NCBI GenBank assembly: GCA_964605235.1
Contig: CAZSBB010000038.1
Location: 1 to 61,924 of the forward strand
DNA: 61,924 nt
Source: CAZSBB01 sp964605235
GTDB taxonomy: Bacteria; Planctomycetota; Phycisphaerae; Phycisphaerales; Phycisphaeraceae
Reading direction: 5' to 3'
Shown here: piece by piece, positions 8,515 through 16,622 of the stretch
Layout: every line of letters starts with the position of its first letter
How positions within the stretch are numbered: position 1 is the stretch's first letter
Notes under the pieces: model-generated
Told to the model about the DNA's origin: nothing
Database searches by the model: none
The model's input: only the letters and a program-made list of their open reading frames with translations
Made by a program: the position numbers and the translations under genes

Positions 8515-9675
8515 TCAGCGCAGGGCGTGCTGCAGCGCCAGGCAGGCGTAGGCGGTGACCAGCGCGGGATCGCCCTCCATCCAGCGGTCGGCGTCATTGG
8601 TCCATGAGCCGTCTTCACGCTGCCGTTTCGCCAGGGCGTCGATCAGGGCGTTGGCCCAGTCCACCTTGCCGGCCTTGCTGGGCAGCGTGGATTCGCCCCA
8701 GGCGTCCAGCGCCCGCGCCATGGTGAGGCTGTAGTAGTAGTACCCTTGCTGGGCGGCCGGCTCGGGCAGGCCGGGGTTGCGCTCGACCGTGAAGTTGGCG
8801 CAGATCCAGCGATAGGCGTCCTGCACCCGCGGATCGTCGCGCGCCAGCTCCGCATACAGATAGCTCTTGAAGCCGGCGTAGGTCATCGAGCCATAGGTGC
8901 GCAGGTTGCTCACCGGCTGGCCTTTTTCGCCGGCGTCGATCTGGTCCGGGCTGCCCATGGATTGCGGCGTGCCGATGTGCTCTTTGCTGATGCTGGTGGC
9001 GTAGATGAACCCGCCGTCGGGCGTGATGTACTGGCCGAACGCGGTGTTGTCCGCGGTGCCCTGGCAGCGGGTGATGAAGACCAGGGCGCGTTGGAAGGCG
9101 GGGTCGTTGCAGTCGAGCCCTGAGTCGTGCAGGCCTTCGAGCATGATCTGGGTGTTGGACAGGTCCGGCCGACCATGCTTGCCGTAGCCCGCACCGCCGT
9201 AGAAAGCATGGTCCCTGGTGACGGGTTTGCCGGCGGGATCAGCCTGGCCGTCCCATTGCATCTGGCGCAGGTAATCCTGGGCGGGCTTGATGACCTTGGC
9301 GACCTCCGGCCGATCGTTCAGCAGCGCCAGCGCCGAGAGGCAGATGGCGGTGTTGTAGTTTTCGAGGAAGCCGTCGTGAATGCCGCCGTCGGCTTTCACT
9401 TTGCTCAGGATGTAGGCGACCGCTTTCTGCACGGCCGGGTCATCGCGCTTGACTTGCGGATCGCGCAGCAGGGCGCGGACCGCCAGGGCGGTGATGGCGG
9501 GGCCGGGCTTGGGCGACCAGCTTCCGTTCTCATTCTGCTGGGCGCGCAGGTACTGCAGCCCGCGCTGCAAGGCGGTTTGTCCCGTCTGCCAGTGGGCGTC
9601 ATCCAGCGCCAGTGCGGGTTGGAGAAGCAGCAACAGCGCCAGCAGCGCGCACAGCCGGGCAGGACGACGGATCAT
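8515..9675 (-). CDS. secreted prenyltransferase/squalene-oxidase-repeat protein
   Basis: 386 aa. Signal peptide (about 1-23, ending PALA-LDDAH) followed by alpha/alpha-toroid repeats of the terpenoid cyclase/prenyltransferase type, with QNENGSW, DGGIHDGFLENYNTA, GGFIYA and REDGSWTN as repeat signatures. The repeats form a barrel of paired helices. No DXDD cyclase motif is visible, so a squalene cyclase activity is not supported. Export suggests a periplasmic binding or structural role. It converges on asnB with a gap of only 17 bp. Confidence 0.8.
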   Translation of the reverse strand: MIRRPARLCALLALLLLLQPALALDDAHWQTGQTALQRGLQYLRAQQNENGSWSPKPGPAITALAVRALLRDPQVKRDDPAVQKAVAYILSKVKADGGIHDGFLENYNTAICLSALALLNDRPEVAKVIKPAQDYLRQMQWDGQADPAGKPVTRDHAFYGGAGYGKHGRPDLSNTQIMLEGLHDSGLDCNDPAFQRALVFITRCQGTADNTAFGQYITPDGGFIYATSISKEHIGTPQSMGSPDQIDAGEKGQPVSNLRTYGSMTYAGFKSYLYAELARDDPRVQDAYRWICANFTVERNPGLPEPAAQQGYYYYSLTMARALDAWGESTLPSKAGKVDWANALIDALAKRQREDGSWTNDADRWMEGDPALVTAYACLALQHALR

Positions 9676-9746
9676 GGGGAATGCTCCACAGCGGATAGGT
9701 GGAAAATAAAGCCGACGCAGTGGGACCGGTGCATGATAGCGGGGTA

Positions 9747-10493
9747 TCAGGCGTCGGGCGCGTTCTTGTTGCGCTCGCGCAGCTCATCTTCCAGCCGTTC
9801 GAGTTCGCGCTGCTCGGCTTCCAGCCTGGCGCGGCGGTGCGCCAGCTCATTGGCCAATCGCACCTCGGGCGGATCGTCGTGGTACACGCTGTAGGGAATT
9901 TTGGTTCCCGGCGGAATCACGTCGGCATCGACCGGCGGCGGATCGCGGCGGACCTGTTGCCACGCGGCGAGGCAGAAACCCAGCAGCAACACGATGACCA
10001 GCAGCAGCAGGGCATGCCACACCCGCACCGCCACGCCCGCCTCGCCGCGCCACAAGCCCAAGCCCGCCAGCGCCAGCAGCAGCAGCAGCACGATGCAGGT
10101 GACGGTGGCGCCCGGCGCGCCCAGCCGGCGGTCGGATTGCAGACCCAAACCGAACGCCGCCAGCGCCAAGCCGCCGACGGTCATGCCCAGCACCAGCAGC
10201 GCCACGCCGCCCCGCGCGGGCTGCGCGATCAGGTCATCCAGTCCCAGCGGCGAGGTGACAGCGGGGGTTTGCAGATCATGCGACGCCTGTTCGACGGCTT
10301 CGGTCGGGGCGCGGACGGGATTCCACAAACCCGTGCTCACGCACACGCAGCAGGTGCTCAGGAACAGCACCATGCCCACGGTCTGCAGCACCAGCCCGAC
10401 GCCCTTGGCGAACGCCCGCGGCGGCGGCACGTTGCCGACGGGGTCCGGCGCGGCATCAGCGGCAGGCGGGGGCGTCGTCACGCTTGGTCCCAT
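9747..10493 (-). CDS. multi-pass membrane protein of unknown function
   Basis: 248 aa. A Pro/Ala-rich cytoplasmic start, then about four hydrophobic segments (about 36-55, 95-120, 129-148, 160-182), and a charged C-terminal helix rich in Glu and Arg (ELAHRRARLEAEQRELERLEDELRER) that looks like a coiled coil. Its start lies inside the end of the upstream gene (16 bp overlap), so the two are translationally coupled. I do not recognise the family. Confidence 0.6.
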   Translation of the reverse strand: MGPSVTTPPPAADAAPDPVGNVPPPRAFAKGVGLVLQTVGMVLFLSTCCVCVSTGLWNPVRAPTEAVEQASHDLQTPAVTSPLGLDDLIAQPARGGVALLVLGMTVGGLALAAFGLGLQSDRRLGAPGATVTCIVLLLLLALAGLGLWRGEAGVAVRVWHALLLLVIVLLLGFCLAAWQQVRRDPPPVDADVIPPGTKIPYSVYHDDPPEVRLANELAHRRARLEAEQRELERLEDELRERNKNAPDA

Positions 10494-11041
10494 GGTTCCT
10501 GGCCGGCGTGCGTTTGATACGCCAGTTGACGTTTCGCGGCCGCGACCCAGCGGATGCCGGTGATCAGCAGCGCCAGCGGCGTGCCCAGCACCACGATGTT
10601 CAGCGTCACATGCCTCGGACTCCCCGCCGCGAGCGCCTGACTGACGCCCAGCAGCAGGAAGATGCCCAGCACAATCGCCTGGGTGAGCAGGAGCATCTGC
10701 GTGCTTTCGAACGCCAGGCGTTTGCCGCGGTGGATGCCAAAGCCCAGCAGCACATAGGCGACGCCGGGGATGAAGCCCAGCAGCAGGCAGCAGAGGGCGA
10801 AGGCCGCCATCAGCCAGGGCTGGAGCAGCGTCAGTTGTTCTTCGGGCAGGTTCTGGCCCCGAACCAGCTCATGCAGACGCTCTTCAGGCAGCAGCGCCAT
10901 CAGGCCATAGATGACCGTGCCGAGTCCGAAGAGAAACGTCTGGCCAGCACCAATGATCCAGGTGATGACCGCAGCGCGCAGGGGGCTGGCGGCGCCGGGC
11001 GGCGGAGCGTCCCATTCGTTGGTGGAAGTGGTATCGACCAT
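10478..11041 (-). CDS. four-helix membrane protein of unknown function
   Basis: 187 aa from the ATG at 11041. That start is supported by TACACT (the plus strand reads agtgta at 11048-11053) ending 6 nt upstream, the leaderless pattern of this window. Four hydrophobic segments are visible at about 25-45, 75-98, 118-138 and 150-168, separated by short loops. It overlaps the next membrane-protein gene by 16 bp, implying a two-gene operon. No family motif is recognised. Confidence 0.6.
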   Translation of the reverse strand: MVDTTSTNEWDAPPPGAASPLRAAVITWIIGAGQTFLFGLGTVIYGLMALLPEERLHELVRGQNLPEEQLTLLQPWLMAAFALCCLLLGFIPGVAYVLLGFGIHRGKRLAFESTQMLLLTQAIVLGIFLLLGVSQALAAGSPRHVTLNIVVLGTPLALLITGIRWVAAAKRQLAYQTHAGQEPWDQA

Positions 11042-11100
11042 GCCAGCAGTGTAGGGCAGCATTCAGCACGATGCGCGGAAACGCAGCCCGCCGCGCACTG

Positions 11101-11844
11101 CTACTTGTACAGCAATAAACCGCTGGTGCTGAACTCGGCGCGGGTGGTCATGGCGACATGGCCATCGACCATCAGGAAATTGGCGCGGTCCTGATGGTTG
11201 AAGAAGACGTTGTTGATGCCGTTGGAGACATAGCCGACGTAGTTGCCCTGCAGGCCGACGACTTCGGGGACCTGAATGAGGTCGCTGAGCGATTGCCCGG
11301 CAAAGTCGCGGCGGGCGAGATAGTTCTTGCCCCAGCTCTGATCCACCCCCAGGCCGAAGCCGAAGTAGACGGTGCTCCAGTAATTGGTGATCAGGAGGTT
11401 GGCGCCCCAGCCGACGGTGTGGACGTAGTCGCGCGCCTGGGTCGCGGTCATGCCGGTGAAGTAGACGTAGCCGTTGTCCGGGCACATCAGCGGGTTGTCG
11501 GTGGGGTTGGAGCGGTAGTCATACAGGTTGGGCATGGCGAGATAGGACATGATCTGGTTGCCGAAGCGGAAGGACTGGCCGTTGATGGCGGACCACGGCG
11601 CGGGATGGGTGCTGCCGTACCAGATGTAATCGACGGGATACCACGCGCTGTGGTCGGCTCGGTAGTTTTCGCTGGCGATGGCGAGCGCATGCAGGCGGGT
11701 CTGGCACATCATGGTGCGGGCGGCGCCGCGGGCTTTGCTCAGCGCCGGCAGCAGAATGGAAATCAGCAGGGCGATGATGCTGATGACCACCAGCAATTCA
11801 ATGAGCGTAAAACCACGACGGGGGCGGCGAGCAGACGCGTTCAT
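11101..11844 (-). CDS. pseudopilin-like protein (type II secretion G-like, H-X9-DG type)
   Basis: 247 aa from the ATG at 11844. The N-terminus RRGFTLIELLVVISIIALLI is a type IV prepilin signal: prepilin peptidase should cut before Phe and methylate it. The C-terminus holds H-QDRANFLMV-DGH, the H-X9-DG motif typical of planctomycete pseudopilin families. No secretion or pilus machinery gene is nearby. Three more proteins of this type lie in the window. Confidence 0.88.
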   Translation of the reverse strand: MNASARRPRRGFTLIELLVVISIIALLISILLPALSKARGAARTMMCQTRLHALAIASENYRADHSAWYPVDYIWYGSTHPAPWSAINGQSFRFGNQIMSYLAMPNLYDYRSNPTDNPLMCPDNGYVYFTGMTATQARDYVHTVGWGANLLITNYWSTVYFGFGLGVDQSWGKNYLARRDFAGQSLSDLIQVPEVVGLQGNYVGYVSNGINNVFFNHQDRANFLMVDGHVAMTTRAEFSTSGLLLYK

Positions 11845-11989
11845 GAGCGGCTCCGGCGAAATGGTTCTCTTCCTCAAGCCATGATAACCCTGCCCGGTTG
11901 AGACTGACCAGCATTTTTTCACGGTCAGGCTGCGGAAATGAGGGGTTCCACATGCTGGAACCAGGACTGTCGGTCCCGCTGGCGGTTGT

Positions 11990-11995
11990 TACACT
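11990..11995 (+). promoter_or_regulatory. -10 hexamer, leaderless ketosynthase-like gene
   Basis: TACACT ends 9 nt before the ATG at 12005; no ribosome site is present. Confidence 0.5.
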
Positions 11996-12004
11996 TTCGC
12001 CCCG

Positions 12005-13255
12005 ATGAACGGAGCCGACGGCTGGATTCGCGTGTCCGGAGTGGGGCTGGTGACGCCGCTGGGTTTGGCGGCCTGGGAGACATTCCGCGCGCTGCTGTCC
12101 GGGCGCACGCTGGCGTCACGTCTGGGCGAGTTGCCCGAGCAGGTGGACCCGGTGGAGCTGGCGCAACTGGCGGGGGCGGTGCGGCTGGCGGAACACGGAG
12201 CGGACGACCCCTCGGTGGAACTGGCGGAGCGCGCTGCCCGTGAAGCGCTGGCGCAGCTCGATCCCCTGACGCTGCAAGGCGCTGGGAAACTTCCGGGGAT
12301 TCCGGGGGGGATTCCGGGGGTGTTGGGGGTGAGTAAGGGGGCGATGCATGCGTGGGCGGATGCAGCCGGGCAGGCGGCGCTGGGTTCGCAGCGGCTGCCC
12401 GCGCGTTTTGGCGCTGCTCCGCGTTTGCACCATGCTCAGCAGGCGGTGGCGCTGGGGCCATGTGGTTACCTGGCCATGCGCTTGCAGCAGCGGCTGCAGT
12501 TGCCGGTGCTGAGCTGTCACGTGGCTGCGTGTGCCTCGAGCCTCGCCGCGTTGCATCATGCCAGCGAGCGGCTGCGGCGCGGGGATGATCCACAACTGGC
12601 GAGCGGACGGGTGCTGGTGATGACCAGCGAGTCGGCGCTGTTGCCCATGTTCATCCACAGCTATCGGCGATTGGGGGTGCTGCCCCCGTTGACGTTGAAT
12701 GCTTACCGCGCGCGTCCGCTCGATGAGCAGCGCAGCGGGTTTCAACTGGTGGAGGTCGGGGCTGCGGTGGTGCTCGAGCGCATCAGTCGCGCTCCGCAGG
12801 CGGGGGAGGTGGAACTGGTGCGCACCGCGGTCGCCACGGATACGTTCGACCTGGTGCGCACGGGAGATGAGCTGCCCGCGCTGGCGCAGGTGGCGCGGGA
12901 CGTGGTGCGCGGGGAGCCGATTGACCTGCTGCACCCGCACGCCACCGGCACGCGCGAGCATGACCCGGTGGAACTGGCGACGCTGGCGCAGGTGATCGAT
13001 CCCCAGCAGTGCGACGTGTATGCGTGCAAGGGCGCGCTGGGGCATGGGCTGGGCGCGTCAGGATTGGTCGCGCTGGTGCTGGCGTACCTGTGCGCCCGCA
13101 CGCAGCAGCGTCCGCCGATGAACTGGCTGGCGTCGCCGTTGCCCAGTGCTTTCCCCTTGCAGGTCAGCGCCCCCACGCGCGCCATTCGGCTGCAGGCGGT
13201 CTTCGCGGCCGGCTTCGGCGGGCACACGGCCGGGGCGCTGCTGCGACGGCATTGA
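12005..13255 (+). CDS. beta-ketoacyl-ACP synthase family protein
   Basis: 416 aa, thiolase fold. Condensing enzymes of this family extend acyl chains on ACP. The Cys-His-His triad can be read: Cys176 in AACASS, His312 in HATGT, His347 in ALGHGLGASG. The surrounding motifs differ from FabF (ACASS rather than TACATG; CKGALGH rather than TKSMTGH), so it may be a divergent synthase for secondary or polyunsaturated lipids. Residues 95-110 contain a GIPGGIPG stretch encoded by the CCGGGG repeat family. No acp or other fab gene is adjacent. Confidence 0.78.
   Translation: MNGADGWIRVSGVGLVTPLGLAAWETFRALLSGRTLASRLGELPEQVDPVELAQLAGAVRLAEHGADDPSVELAERAAREALAQLDPLTLQGAGKLPGIPGGIPGVLGVSKGAMHAWADAAGQAALGSQRLPARFGAAPRLHHAQQAVALGPCGYLAMRLQQRLQLPVLSCHVAACASSLAALHHASERLRRGDDPQLASGRVLVMTSESALLPMFIHSYRRLGVLPPLTLNAYRARPLDEQRSGFQLVEVGAAVVLERISRAPQAGEVELVRTAVATDTFDLVRTGDELPALAQVARDVVRGEPIDLLHPHATGTREHDPVELATLAQVIDPQQCDVYACKGALGHGLGASGLVALVLAYLCARTQQRPPMNWLASPLPSAFPLQVSAPTRAIRLQAVFAAGFGGHTAGALLRRH
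12289..12331 (+). repeat. TTCCGGGGGATT-type repeat inside ketosynthase gene
   Basis: Three units of the window-wide CCGGGGG word family within a coding sequence, giving PGIPGGIPGV in the protein. Confidence 0.65.
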
Positions 13256-13287
13256 TTACATGGATTGAGGGAGTTGTCTGGTGCGCA

Positions 13288-13312
13288 TCCCCGGGCTGAG
13301 CCCGGGGCTAAC
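13288..13312. repeat. REP-like palindrome CCCCGGGCTGAGCCCGGGGCTAA
   Basis: One copy of a palindromic intergenic repeat (CCCCCGGC-AGA-GCCGGGGGCTAA type) found at five other places in the window; it lies between the ketosynthase gene and purD. Confidence 0.75.
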
Positions 13313-13351
13313 GGATGCAGCGCCCGGTCGCCGTCACAGCCGCAAATCCAC

Positions 13352-13357
13352 TATCAT
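13352..13357 (+). promoter_or_regulatory. -10 hexamer, leaderless purD
   Basis: TATCAT ends 10 nt before the ATG at 13368. Its position overlaps the upstream ATG at 13356 and so argues against that start. Confidence 0.45.
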
Positions 13358-13367
13358 GTCCCGCCCT

Positions 13368-14696
13368 ATGGCCAAGCAGAAAAAACCAACTTCCACGCGG
13401 CAGAAACACAACATTCTGATCCTCGGCTCCGGCGGGCGCGAGCATGCGCTGGGCTGGAAACTCAAGCAGTCACCCCGCTGCGGCAAGCTGTACTTCGGCC
13501 CCGGCAACGGCGGTACGGCCGAGCTGGGCCAGAATGTCGACCTCGACCCCGACAAGGCGGATCAGAAACTCGTCGACGCCATCGACTTCCTCTGTCGCCA
13601 CAATGACATCGACATGATCGTCATCGGCCCCGAGGACCCGCTGGCGCAGGGGCTGGCGGACAAGCTCGCCAAGCCCGATCGCATCATCTTCGGCCCGGTG
13701 CAGGCGGGCGCCCGGCTCGAAGGCGACAAGGCGTACGCCAAACAGCTCATGCGGGCGGCGTCGATTCCCACCGCCGAAGCGCGCATTTTCAACGATTACT
13801 CCTCCGCCAGTGCGTACATCCAGAGCCGGGAGGCCGGCATGGTGATCAAGGCGGCGGGACTCGCCAAGGGCAAGGGCGTCACCGTCTGCGACAACCCCCA
13901 GCAGGCGCTCGAAGCCGCCAAGCTCATCATGAAGGAACGCATCTTCGGCGAGGCCGGCGCGACGCTGGTGGTCGAGGAAAAACTCACCGGCCAGGAGCTG
14001 AGCGTGCTGGCGCTGGTCGATGGGCGCAACATCTATGTGCTCGAACCCGCCCAGGATCACAAGCAGGCGCACGACGGCGACCAGGGCCCCAACACCGGCG
14101 GCATGGGCGCTTACACCCCGACGCCGCTGGTGGATGAAGCCTTGATGCAGTGCATCGAGCGCGAGGTGCTGGTCCCCACGGTCGACGCGCTGCGCCGTGA
14201 CGGCGTCGATTTCCGCGGCGTGCTGTATGCCGGCCTGATGCTCACCCCCGGCGGCCCGAAGGTGCTCGAGTTCAACTGCCGGTTCGGCGATCCCGAAACC
14301 CAGGCCCTCATGCTTCGGCTCAAGGGCGATCTGGTGGACATCATGATCGCCACCGCTCAGGGCACGCTCGACCAGGTGCAGATCGACTGGGACTCACGCT
14401 GCTGCTGCTGCGTGGTGATGGCCAGCGGCGGCTACCCCGGCAGCTACGAGAAGGGCAAGCTCATCACCGGCATCGAGCGCGCCGAGGAAGATCCCAACGT
14501 GAAGGTATTCCACGCCGGCACCAAGCTGGTGGAAGGTCAGCCGCGCAGCCACGGCGGGCGCGTGCTCAACGTCTGCGCCATGGGCAAGGATTTGCAGGAA
14601 GCCCAGCAGCGCGCCAACGCGGCGTGCGAACGCATCCATTTTGAAGGCGCGTTCTACCGCAAGGACATCGGCTTCCGGGTGATGAAGCGCAAGTAG
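13368..14696 (+). CDS. purD: phosphoribosylamine-glycine ligase
   Basis: 442 aa. Joins phosphoribosylamine and glycine with ATP, step 2 of purine synthesis. ATP-grasp architecture: LILGSGGREHALGWKL at the N-terminus, the SAGM-like central domain, and DHKQAHDGDQGPNTGGMGAY in the ATP-grasp core, with EFNCRFGDPETQ near the metal site. The start at 13368 (MAKQKK) fits the nearby -10 box; an in-frame ATG at 13356 would add MSRP. The third purine gene, purC, is 2 kb downstream; the rest of the pathway is not here. Full length for the family. Confidence 0.95.
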   Translation: MAKQKKPTSTRQKHNILILGSGGREHALGWKLKQSPRCGKLYFGPGNGGTAELGQNVDLDPDKADQKLVDAIDFLCRHNDIDMIVIGPEDPLAQGLADKLAKPDRIIFGPVQAGARLEGDKAYAKQLMRAASIPTAEARIFNDYSSASAYIQSREAGMVIKAAGLAKGKGVTVCDNPQQALEAAKLIMKERIFGEAGATLVVEEKLTGQELSVLALVDGRNIYVLEPAQDHKQAHDGDQGPNTGGMGAYTPTPLVDEALMQCIEREVLVPTVDALRRDGVDFRGVLYAGLMLTPGGPKVLEFNCRFGDPETQALMLRLKGDLVDIMIATAQGTLDQVQIDWDSRCCCCVVMASGGYPGSYEKGKLITGIERAEEDPNVKVFHAGTKLVEGQPRSHGGRVLNVCAMGKDLQEAQQRANAACERIHFEGAFYRKDIGFRVMKRK

Positions 14697-14705
14697 CGCA
14701 GCGCC

Positions 14706-14822
14706 AACGAGCCGGAAGCGTCAGCGACGGGCAGCGCGTCCGCACGCCAATCGCTCGCGGCAGAAGCCTCGTGACATTGGTCAACCCGACGCCCCACCCA
14801 TCGCTGACGCTTGCAGCTCGTT
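14706..14822. repeat. 117 bp inverted-repeat element (AACGAGCCGGAAGCG family)
   Basis: Begins AACGAGCCGGAAGCG and ends with the inverted copy (CGCTGACGCTTGCAGCTCGTT). It lies between purD and pheS. The right arm runs into TTGACA at 14821, which could supply a -35-like box for pheS, although the distance to TATCCT is short (14 bp). Confidence 0.85.
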
Positions 14823-14840
14823 GACATGTTCCCTTTGGAG

Positions 14841-14846
14841 TATCCT
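14841..14846 (+). promoter_or_regulatory. -10 hexamer, leaderless pheS
   Basis: TATCCT ends 7 nt before the ATG. TTGACA at 14821-14826 is 14 bp upstream, too close for a standard -35. Confidence 0.45.
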
Positions 14847-14853
14847 GTCCACC

Positions 14854-15867
14854 ATGCTCGAAGCGATTGACAAATTGCAGCAGGAAGCCGACGCCGAGCT
14901 CGCCGCCGCGGGCGATGCCGGGGCGCTCGAGCAGTTCCGCATCAAGTACCTGGGCGCCAAGGGATCGGTCAAGGCCCTGATGGGTCAGCTCAAGCAGGTG
15001 CCCCCGGACCAGAAGCCGGCGTTTGGGCAACGCGCCAATGCTTTGCGTCAGCATGTCGAGCAGGCGTTTGCCACGCGGCAGACGGAACTGGGCAGCGGCG
15101 GCGCGAGCGCGAGCAAACCCAAGGGTCCGCAACTGGACGTGACGGAGCCGGGCTTGCCGCCGCGGCTGGGGCGCGAGCACGTCATCAGCCAGACGATCAG
15201 TGAGTTGTCGGAAGTGTTCGGGCGGATGGGTTTTGACGTTGCCGATGGGCCGGAGGTCGAGGACGAACGGCACAACTTCATCGCGCTGAACATTCCCGCC
15301 CATCACCCCGCCCGCGATCCGCTGGACAACTTTTACCTCGACGATCCCTCGGCCGAGAACCCGCGCCTGATGCGGTCGCAGACCAGCACGGTGCAGATTC
15401 GCGTGATGGAGCAATGTAAGCCGCCGGTGCGCGTGATCGCAGTGGGGCGGGTGTATCGTCCCGACGAGCACGACGCCACGCATTACTCGATGTTCCATCA
15501 GGTCGAGGGGTTGTATGTCGATCGCCACGTCAGCCTGGTGGACCTGAAAACCACGCTGTATCAGTTCGCCCGCGCGTACTTCGGCCCCGAAGCCGAGGTA
15601 ATGCTCAAACCCAGCTATTTCCCTTTCACCGAACCCTCCGCGGAGCTGTACATCAAGATGCAGGTCCGTGGGAAATGGGAGTGGATCGAAATCGGCGGGT
15701 GCGGCATGGTCGATCCCAATGTCTTCAAGGCGGTCGGTTACGACCCGGACGAATGGACCGGCTTCGCCTTCGGCCTGGGCATCGAACGGCTGGCAATGCG
15801 CAAATACGGCATCACCGACATCCGCTGGCTCTTTGAAAATGACGTCCGCTTCCTGCGCCAGTTCTGA
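14854..15867 (+). CDS. pheS: phenylalanine-tRNA ligase alpha subunit
   Basis: 337 aa. Catalytic alpha subunit of the alpha2-beta2 enzyme that charges tRNA-Phe. An N-terminal coiled-coil arm (about 1-90, with GAKGSVKAL) is followed by the class II catalytic core: YRPDEHDATHYSMFHQVEG (motif 2 region) and FAFGLGIERLAMRKYGI (motif 3). Length is normal. The beta-subunit gene pheT, which usually follows, is absent; a HEPN-family gene begins 12 nt after the stop. The start is the ATG at 14854, matched by a close -10 box. Confidence 0.96.
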   Translation: MLEAIDKLQQEADAELAAAGDAGALEQFRIKYLGAKGSVKALMGQLKQVPPDQKPAFGQRANALRQHVEQAFATRQTELGSGGASASKPKGPQLDVTEPGLPPRLGREHVISQTISELSEVFGRMGFDVADGPEVEDERHNFIALNIPAHHPARDPLDNFYLDDPSAENPRLMRSQTSTVQIRVMEQCKPPVRVIAVGRVYRPDEHDATHYSMFHQVEGLYVDRHVSLVDLKTTLYQFARAYFGPEAEVMLKPSYFPFTEPSAELYIKMQVRGKWEWIEIGGCGMVDPNVFKAVGYDPDEWTGFAFGLGIERLAMRKYGITDIRWLFENDVRFLRQF

Positions 15868-15879
15868 GCGGCGCCCACT

Positions 15880-16347
15880 ATGGTTTCCATTTTTGACAAG
15901 GTGATGTTGTCGCCCAGTCAATTGCGCACGGTGGCGCAGCGGCGGTATGAGGATGCCGACTACCTGCGCAACAGCCGCTTGAACAAGCATGCCAACGGCG
16001 TGATGTACCTGGGGGGCTTTGTGCTGGAATGTCTGCTCAAGGCTTGTTTACTCGAACGACAGCCGGAGTTGACGGGCCCGTTGCCGGCGCGCCGGCAGGA
16101 CGCGGTTTGGCTTCGTCGGCGTCATCTGCTGATGCGTTCGCATGACCTGGCGGCGCTGCTGGAGGAAATGCCCAGCCTGTTGCTGCGGTTGGCGCAGGTG
16201 GAACCTACCCGACGCTACCGGGACAACCTGCTCAAGCTGTGTGGGCAGTGGACGATTTTTGCCCGTTACTCGCCGCAGTCAGCTACGATGCAGGAAGCTG
16301 GCCGATTCCTGGAACAGATCAGGGAACTCAAACCATGGCTCAATTGA
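15880..16347 (+). CDS. HEPN-domain protein
   Basis: 155 aa. The pattern is that of small HEPN proteins: RRYEDADYLRNS, then YLGGFVLECLLKACLLE, the RSHDLAALLEEM helix, and a late FARYSPQS that corresponds to the family's RYPD. HEPN proteins include RNA-cleaving toxins and nucleotidyltransferase partners. Here the expected MNT nucleotidyltransferase is missing; instead a 93-residue gene overlaps its end by 13 bp. It sits 12 nt after pheS and would be in the same transcript. A second start at 15904 is possible. Toxic or regulatory activity is inference only. Confidence 0.72.
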   Translation: MVSIFDKVMLSPSQLRTVAQRRYEDADYLRNSRLNKHANGVMYLGGFVLECLLKACLLERQPELTGPLPARRQDAVWLRRRHLLMRSHDLAALLEEMPSLLLRLAQVEPTRRYRDNLLKLCGQWTIFARYSPQSATMQEAGRFLEQIRELKPWLN

Positions 16348-16616
16348 CCACCATTCGCGGTTTTACCCGACGGCTCAAGGAAGCCCTGCGCGATGATCTG
16401 GCGTCAGTGGGCCTCAACGCCGAGGTGGAAGTGGAAAAGGTGACGGGCACCCAACTGCATCGGGTCACCATCATCGCGCCCGGTTTTGGGCCGCTCTCTC
16501 CCTCGGAGCGTCAGGACTTGGTTTGGCGCATCGTGCGCAAGCATTTCACGCAGGATGAAGACCTGCACATCAGCATGATCCTGACATTGACGCCCCAGGA
16601 CGTGCGTGGGAGTTGA
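16335..16616 (+). CDS. small conserved-looking protein paired with HEPN gene
   Basis: 93 aa, family not recognised. Predicted alpha-beta-beta-alpha-beta order: helix TTIRGFTRRLKEALRDDL, strands AEVEVEKVT and HRVTIIAP, helix SERQDLVWRIVRKHF, strand LHISMILTLTP, resembling a BolA/type II KH-like fold. The ATG at 16335 lies within the end of the HEPN gene, so the two are translationally coupled; purC follows after 6 nt. This geometry suggests a partner or antidote for the HEPN protein, but there is no direct evidence. Confidence 0.6.
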   Translation: MAQLTTIRGFTRRLKEALRDDLASVGLNAEVEVEKVTGTQLHRVTIIAPGFGPLSPSERQDLVWRIVRKHFTQDEDLHISMILTLTPQDVRGS

Positions 16617-16622
16617 CCGCGG

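Noticed and set aside
14821..14846. Standard sigma-70 promoter for pheS (TTGACA...TATCCT)
   Set aside because: The spacer is 14 bp, too short; TTGACA arises from the repeat arm. Only the -10 is kept.
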